Positions 7,987 through 11,971 of a stretch of DNA of 11,971 nt are shown here, piece by piece. Numbering within the stretch: the stretch's first letter is position 1; every line of letters starts with the position of its first letter. The notes beneath the pieces were generated by a model that ran no database searches, was not told the origin of the DNA, and was given only the letters and a program-made list of their open reading frames with translations. The DNA comes from Abditibacteriales bacterium (GTDB lineage Bacteria; Armatimonadota; Abditibacteriia; Abditibacteriales; JANWYM01). The position numbers and the translations under genes are program-made. The stretch is from the NCBI GenBank assembly GCA_025055355.1, contig JANWYM010000073.1, positions 1-11,971 of the forward strand, given 5' to 3'.

Positions 7987-8871
7987 CTATGGCGGGCGGG
8001 GCTTGTCGGAGAGCAGCGGGGCGAAGGCGGCAATTAAACCAGAGCGGTCGGCGCGGTCGAGGGAAAAGTGGTCGGTGAACTTGGCGTAGATGCTGGTGAG
8101 TTGGTGGGCAACAGTGCGCGGGCTGCGACGCAGGCGGGCGGCGAGGGCGGTGTTCGAGAGCCCTTCGCGGGCGAGAAGGGTCAGCAACTCGCGCTCCGCC
8201 GGGGTGAGGACACGCTCCAGAAACTCCCGTTTGTGTTGGGTCTCTTGCGCGTTGCGCCAGTCTTGCTGCACCTGAAAGGCTTGCATGGGGTCGTCGGTCT
8301 TGGAGAGCGTCAGCGCAGGGGAGACGCTGCTCCAGCGCAGGACGGGGACGGGGATGAGAATGAGTTCGTCGCCCGCTTCGGCGTGCATCCGCTTGTCCGC
8401 GAGCAGTTTGCCTTCGGACAGAACGTGCCAGAGACAGTCGTTTCCGTCGAAGAGGAGTTGCGCGACCGCCATGCCATACACGCTCATGACCTTGCGCCCG
8501 CCGGCGACGCTGAGGTGAACGCGACGTCCGTGACGCTTGGCGTTGAGGACCTCGCGGTAGAGGACGCTGAATACTGCGCCAGCGTCCTGCTCGGTGGTGA
8601 TGTCGGCGGGGCAGGTGCCGTCTTTGTGCTTGATGGGCACGAAGTGGAAGGCTACGGGCGGACGCAGAGATTTGTAGTGGGGCAGTTCGGCTTTGAGTTT
8701 GGCGAACGATGTGCGAATCGGTTCTTGCGTGGGGGCGGTGTGGACGACGACGACTTCGCCGATGTCGTGCCCGCGCGCACGGAGACAGTCCAGAGCGAGC
8801 GTGATGACTTGCGGTTCGCTGCCAAGCGTGGCGATGAGTATCGCTGAGTTTCTTCGTCGCTTGGATCGCAT
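7987..8871 (-). CDS. CARF domain (NE0113-type) fused to LuxR/GerE-type helix-turn-helix: probable cyclic-oligoadenylate-responsive regulator
   Basis: This is 294 residues. The N-terminal AILIATLGSEPQVITLALD (10-28), then VVVVHTAP, VHLSVAGGRKVMSVYGMAV (118-136) and LWHVLSEGKLL match the NE0113 CARF family (TIGR02584/PF09623), which normally ends at about 210-220 residues. Here residues 222-265 add LTPAERELLTLLAREGLSN, TALAARLRRS and PRTVAHQLTSIYAKF, a clear LuxR/GerE-type DNA-binding helix-turn-helix. The inferred role is a transcription factor whose DNA binding responds to cyclic oligoadenylate, possibly with ring-nuclease activity. It lies 89 bases before cas10. No Shine-Dalgarno is visible; a TAATAC -10-like box (8886-8881) lies nine bases from the ATG, suggesting a leaderless mRNA. 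HTH residues are clear; ligand and targets are unknown. Confidence 0.85.
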   Translation of the reverse strand: MRSKRRRNSAILIATLGSEPQVITLALDCLRARGHDIGEVVVVHTAPTQEPIRTSFAKLKAELPHYKSLRPPVAFHFVPIKHKDGTCPADITTEQDAGAVFSVLYREVLNAKRHGRRVHLSVAGGRKVMSVYGMAVAQLLFDGNDCLWHVLSEGKLLADKRMHAEAGDELILIPVPVLRWSSVSPALTLSKTDDPMQAFQVQQDWRNAQETQHKREFLERVLTPAERELLTLLAREGLSNTALAARLRRSPRTVAHQLTSIYAKFTDHFSLDRADRSGLIAAFAPLLSDKPRPP

Positions 8872-8878
8872 GAGGTAA

Positions 8879-9023
8879 GTGTATTACGCAAAATTTGCAG
8901 CCTCTCCTGGACGCGCTCCTATACGCCCGCTTCTGTCGCCGAAATAGGGCTGGCAGGGACGCCCGCCCCTACAAGTGCCCTCTGGGCGCGCTCCTACAAG
9001 GTTGCAAATTTTGCGTAATACAC
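8879..9023. repeat. 145-bp MITE-like element with 21-bp perfect terminal inverted repeats
   Basis: The left end (8879-8899) and right end (9003-9023) are perfect inverted copies over 21 bases. Each contains the odd palindrome GCAAA-A/T-TTTGC. The 103-base interior is GC-rich and holds degenerate direct copies of CGCGCTCCTA (8913-8922, 8987-8996) and CGCCCGCCCCTACAAG (8960-8975). No long convincing coding frame is present. TA dinucleotides just inside each end could be a TA target duplication if the element is slightly shorter. It could instead be a regulatory loop made of two identical operator sites; sequence alone does not decide. Confidence 0.6.
8881..8886 (-). promoter_or_regulatory. Candidate -10 box (TAATAC) of the CARF-LuxR gene
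   Basis: TAATAC on the minus strand ends ten bases before the ATG at 8871, so transcription would start two or three bases from the initiator codon. That agrees with the missing ribosome binding site. No -35 is evident. The box lies inside the terminal inverted repeat of the 8879-9023 element, next to the 11-base palindrome GCAAATTTTGC. Confidence 0.4.
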
Positions 9024-9154
9024 CCCAATTGGTTTGCCTGCCCTCTCGCTGACCTTGCGTCGGCGGAGTGCGAGCCAATTGTGACTTACTGAGGTTTTCA
9101 GATAGGCACTCAAAGCCCGCGATTTCCATCGGGGGAGGACTCTTACCCGACGCT
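9024..9154. other. Non-coding stretch downstream of the beta-helix gene
   Basis: The 131 bases between the inverted-repeat element and the stop of the beta-helix gene show no convincing gene or hairpin-plus-U terminator. CCAATTG occurs twice, at 9026-9032 and 9074-9080. The open frame crossing this region has no ribosome binding site and runs through the repeat element. Confidence 0.5.
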
Positions 9155-11896
9155 CTACTCCGCACTATGCGTCAAGTGAAAATCATCCAAGTAAAACACC
9201 GCCTTCTCCGTTGCTGAACTGCTGAACCCCAACCATGTCAACACCTTGAACTCCGCGCTGCCGTTCTTCAGTCCGGCGAATTTCTGGGGCTGCTGACCGG
9301 GCAGTGTCACGGTGAGGTCCCACGTGCCAGTGACCTTGCTGCCCACGCCGGCGACGACCTCAAACTGCACCCACTGACCGACGGGCAATTTCAGCAACTC
9401 CTTGCCGCCGACCAGCAGCGCGTCACCGCGCACCCAGAAACTCGGTCCGACGCGATAGGGCTGCTCGCGCCAGTCGCGCCATTCGTGATACATGACCACG
9501 CCCCTCTCAATCCGCATCGCAAAGCGAAAGCGCGTCACACCGTCCTGATGGTTGGGGGAGTAAACGAGGTGCGGATTGAAAACGAACTGCAACCCCGGCG
9601 CGTCCTGAATTTTCAGGCTGTGCTTGCCGGAGGCAGCGGTTTCATCCGTGACGGCGATGACATCACCTTTACCCTCCGTGTGCGCCTGCGCATCGGTTGG
9701 TCGCGCTCCGAGGGGCGTTGCCTCAAAATCGTCGTGAATCAACATCGGTGGCGGTGGTGGTGGCTCTGGCGCGAACTCCACCGGCGGGAATGTCACGCTC
9801 TTGGCGAGCGCCACCCATGCGGCGTCGCCGTAGACGCCTGCCTTCGTGTAGTCGAACGGTTTGAAGCCAATCTTCGCGGCGGGCGAGTCCGGTCGCAGGC
9901 GGAAGTCAAAGCGGTCGGCGTCCACGAACTTCGGGTCAACAACCAGCGACCCCGCGTCCTTGCCCAACTTCTGCCACTCCTCAAGAGTCATCCCCTCGAA
10001 AGACACAGGTTCACCTGAGGCGTCGAAGTAGATGTTGCTTGCCAGTTTGACGTTCGGGTCTTTGAGCGTGCCTGCGGTGACGAGTTTGCCGCCTTTCCAG
10101 TAGACAATGTTGTTGGTGAACGTGAACGACAGGTGCGGCTCAACGCGAGAACGCTGGATCTGCCCGTCCATGCTGAAGGCGAGGATGTTGTTGCGCACGA
10201 TGTTCTCTTTGCCGTAGTGCTGATGATATGTGCCGGTCTTCACGTTGTAAACGAGGTTGTTTTCCATGACGATGTAGGAACTGCCCTCGTCGTTGTAAAG
10301 CCCCCAGCCGCCCCGCCCGTAGCGGTCGTAAGAGTAAACGTCGTGAATGACGTTATTACTGACCGTCGTGCCGGGCGACGGCCCGAGCGTGTAAACGCCG
10401 CCCATGTCACTCAGCACGCCCCAGCCGAGGTGATGAATGTGGTTGAACTCAATCATGTTGCGCTGCGCCAGACTTTCCGCGTAGCCCCAGCGCCAGCCGA
10501 CGGAGATGCCCGTGTAGCGGAAGTCGCTGATGTCGTTGTGCGTTACCCTGTTGTCGCCGCTGTGCCCGATCCACACGCCCACCGCGCCCATGAAGATGTG
10601 TCCGCCGGAGCGGATGATGTTGTTGTCAACAGTGATATGATGCGTGCGGTTCGCCGGGTCGGGTTGAATCACGCCTTCGCCGATGCGCACACCGCCCGCG
10701 CCCAAGTCATGAAGGTAGGTGCGCACCACGCGACAGTCGTGGCAGCCGCGCCGAAACCAGATGCCGTAGATGCCGACGTGACCGATCTCGCAGTCCTCAA
10801 TCGCAATGCGCCGCGCACCGTCCGCCATGATGACGGCGGGAATGGTGAACGCTGCCTGCGCGTCGCCGTGTCCCTGCGGTGGGAGGACGTATTGCCCGTG
10901 CCGAAAACGAAGCCCTTTGAGCGTGATATGCTCCACCCATTGCCCCACCTCCGGCTGACCGACGAAGCGAACGAACTGCTCAACCATTGGCGCGACGATT
11001 TCGCACCCCGCCGGCGTCTTCCCTCGCGCCGGGGGCGATGGAGGGGTCTCGCCGGGCAACGGTTTGTAGTAAAGCGTTCCATCGCGGTCTAAAAACCACT
11101 CGCCCGGCGCGTCCAACGCCTCCTTGAAGTTCTCCAGATGATACCGTTGGTTGGGTCCCCACTCCAGGAACGCCCACGGCGCGTTGCCCGTCGTGGTGAC
11201 GATGTTGGTCTTTGAATCCACCGCCGCGACGCGATGCCGCGAGACTTCCCACGAATGGTAAGCGACCAACGTGACATCGTTGAGTTGCGTCGGCGGCATG
11301 GACAGCAGCGGCTTGATGTCATCGGGGCGAGCGACGAACTCTCGGCTAAGGTCTCTGCCCGCGCCCGGTCGGCGCAGCATGTAGAAGTAGAACTTGTTCG
11401 GCGTCCGCGCCCGCACCGCCCGCCGCCCGTTGACCCACAACTGCTCGAAATACCACTTGCCCGCTTTGACCTCGGGAATGTGCGTCATCCACACTCGCTC
11501 ACCATTTGCCAATTTCCCAACTTCCCAACTTCCCAATTTTCTCCCCCCGCTGAACACCGGCTTCGCGCCGGGTGCGGCTTCGTAGGTGATGGGCGTTCGT
11601 TCCGTCCCGCTGTCTTCGGGCGTGAAGACAATCGGTTCCGTCAACGGATAGTGTCCCTCGGACACTATCACGCGCACGGGCTGAGTCAGGTTGCCCCGCG
11701 CCTTCAACCGCCGCACCGCATCACGCGCGCCTTGGAGGGAAGCGAGCGGACCATCGGTTTTCTGGGGGTTGGGACGCGGCAGACGCCCCGACCACTGGTC
11801 GTTGCCATCAGGCGCGACGTAAAAGTTCGTGGTTTGCGCCGACGCCGTTCTGCTCATTATCAGGATGATAAGAATGAAATGGGTTAGATGCTTCAT
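9155..11896 (-). CDS. Secreted right-handed parallel beta-helix protein, probable polysaccharide-active enzyme (GH141-like architecture)
   Basis: This is 913 residues. A signal peptide (hydrophobic FILIILI, then SRTASA, cleavage after residue 20) directs export. [19 protein letters not shown] (25-43), then [18 protein letters not shown] and the [20 protein letters not shown] segment (80-99), form the N-cap typical of large beta-helix carbohydrate-active proteins, some of which are in family GH141. Residues about 320-620 carry repeated short strands with NNIIR, HNDIS, NNLVY and NNIVY turns, the parallel beta-helix signature. A proline run (712-717) links to a C-terminal domain (about 718-913) of beta-sandwich/LamG-like character that may bind carbohydrate. 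The substrate cannot be read from the sequence. AAGGAGG lies seven bases before ATG 11896. Its function looks unrelated to the CRISPR genes. Confidence 0.85.
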   Translation of the reverse strand: MKHLTHFILIILIMSRTASAQTTNFYVAPDGNDQWSGRLPRPNPQKTDGPLASLQGARDAVRRLKARGNLTQPVRVIVSEGHYPLTEPIVFTPEDSGTERTPITYEAAPGAKPVFSGGRKLGSWEVGKLANGERVWMTHIPEVKAGKWYFEQLWVNGRRAVRARTPNKFYFYMLRRPGAGRDLSREFVARPDDIKPLLSMPPTQLNDVTLVAYHSWEVSRHRVAAVDSKTNIVTTTGNAPWAFLEWGPNQRYHLENFKEALDAPGEWFLDRDGTLYYKPLPGETPPSPPARGKTPAGCEIVAPMVEQFVRFVGQPEVGQWVEHITLKGLRFRHGQYVLPPQGHGDAQAAFTIPAVIMADGARRIAIEDCEIGHVGIYGIWFRRGCHDCRVVRTYLHDLGAGGVRIGEGVIQPDPANRTHHITVDNNIIRSGGHIFMGAVGVWIGHSGDNRVTHNDISDFRYTGISVGWRWGYAESLAQRNMIEFNHIHHLGWGVLSDMGGVYTLGPSPGTTVSNNVIHDVYSYDRYGRGGWGLYNDEGSSYIVMENNLVYNVKTGTYHQHYGKENIVRNNILAFSMDGQIQRSRVEPHLSFTFTNNIVYWKGGKLVTAGTLKDPNVKLASNIYFDASGEPVSFEGMTLEEWQKLGKDAGSLVVDPKFVDADRFDFRLRPDSPAAKIGFKPFDYTKAGVYGDAAWVALAKSVTFPPVEFAPEPPPPPPMLIHDDFEATPLGARPTDAQAHTEGKGDVIAVTDETAASGKHSLKIQDAPGLQFVFNPHLVYSPNHQDGVTRFRFAMRIERGVVMYHEWRDWREQPYRVGPSFWVRGDALLVGGKELLKLPVGQWVQFEVVAGVGSKVTGTWDLTVTLPGQQPQKFAGLKNGSAEFKVLTWLGFSSSATEKAVFYLDDFHLTHSAE
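11506..11537. repeat. Four tandem 8-bp units inside the beta-helix gene
   Basis: The plus strand shows TTGCCAAT, TTCCCAAC, TTCCCAAC and TTCCCAAT in direct succession. They encode residues about 120-131 ([12 protein letters not shown]). Because the unit is 8 bases, gain or loss of one copy would shift the reading frame. Confidence 0.75.
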
Positions 11897-11971
11897 GTTT
11901 TTTCCTCCTTAAACTTTTGCGTTTCCCTGATCGCCGCGCCCGCCGAGTTTCCGCCTCAAGGCTGTCAACGG
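11897..11971 (-). promoter_or_regulatory. Leader of the beta-helix gene
   Basis: Only 75 bases are available. They hold the AAGGAGG ribosome binding site just before ATG 11896. A perfect -35-like TTGACA lies at 11968-11963, but no -10 box follows at 16-18 bases, so a promoter is not claimed. Confidence 0.4.

Noticed and set aside
7953..7987. Palindrome read as a rho-independent terminator for the CARF-LuxR gene
   Set aside because: The stem is followed by a GC-rich stretch with no U run on the minus strand; on the plus strand no gene ends there.
8900..9002. CRISPR array suggested by repeated CGCGCTCCTA and CTACAAG text
   Set aside because: The repeats are short, degenerate and irregularly spaced, with no unique spacers of even length.
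8884..9165. Minus-strand 93-codon frame between the beta-helix and CARF-LuxR genes
   Set aside because: It lacks a ribosome binding site, starts inside the end of the beta-helix gene, and runs through the inverted-repeat element.
10133..11092. Plus-strand open frame of 319 codons, with others at 5654-6502, 8068-8847 and 9485-10018
   Set aside because: All lie opposite well-supported genes and have Val/Ala/Arg-rich composition typical of shadow frames.
11963..11968. TTGACA -35 box for the beta-helix gene
   Set aside because: The sequence 16-18 bases downstream is CGGCGG-like with no -10, so the hexamer is probably chance.

Overview
The window is almost entirely one strand. Every supported gene reads on the minus strand, so the biological order runs from high to low coordinates. 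It holds a type III-A (Csm) CRISPR-Cas effector operon with three CARF-domain accessory genes. A secreted beta-helix protein of unrelated function lies upstream. The DNA is GC-rich, Shine-Dalgarno sites are strong (GGAGG-type) and genes are tightly coupled by ATGA overlaps, which fits a free-living bacterium. The carbohydrate-active-looking beta-helix protein and the intergenic repeat (GTAGGGGCGGGC-like text) recall Armatimonadota or Chloroflexota-like thermophile lineages, but this is only an impression and the sequence does not prove it.

Layout in transcription order. 11896-9155: exported right-handed parallel beta-helix protein with a C-terminal accessory domain. 9154-8872: non-coding, dominated by a 145-bp element with 21-bp perfect terminal inverted repeats (8879-9023) that abuts the next gene. 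8871-7987: NE0113-type CARF domain fused to a LuxR/GerE-type helix-turn-helix. 7986-7898: regulatory gap with a strong interrupted palindrome, a -10-like box and an excellent ribosome binding site. 7897-5468: Cas10/Csm1 with intact HD, zinc-finger and GGDD motifs. 5462-4995: Csm2. 4998-4114: Csm3 with its catalytic Asp. 4111-3026: Csm4. 3029-1848: Csm5. 1847-1719: a gap with a long hairpin and an 11-base G tract at the Shine-Dalgarno position of the next gene. 1718-666: APE2256-type CARF protein with a RelE-like C-terminus (Cami1-like). 656 to beyond base 1: TM1812/Csx2-type CARF protein, cut by the window edge.

How they work together (family knowledge plus inference). Csm2-5 and Cas10 form the crRNA-guided complex. 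Csm3 cuts target RNA, the Cas10 HD domain cuts ssDNA, and the GGDD palm makes cyclic oligoadenylate. The CARF proteins would read that messenger. One probably acts on transcription (CARF-LuxR), one on translation (CARF-RelE), and the truncated one is probably a CARF-HEPN RNase. No cas6, cas1/cas2, csm6 or CRISPR array is visible, so crRNAs must be supplied from outside the window.

Most worth a second look: the CARF-LuxR regulator with matching GCAAA-containing palindromes near its own start and before cas10; the G11 tract at the start of the CARF-RelE toxin; and the inverted-repeat element that carries the regulator's apparent -10 box.
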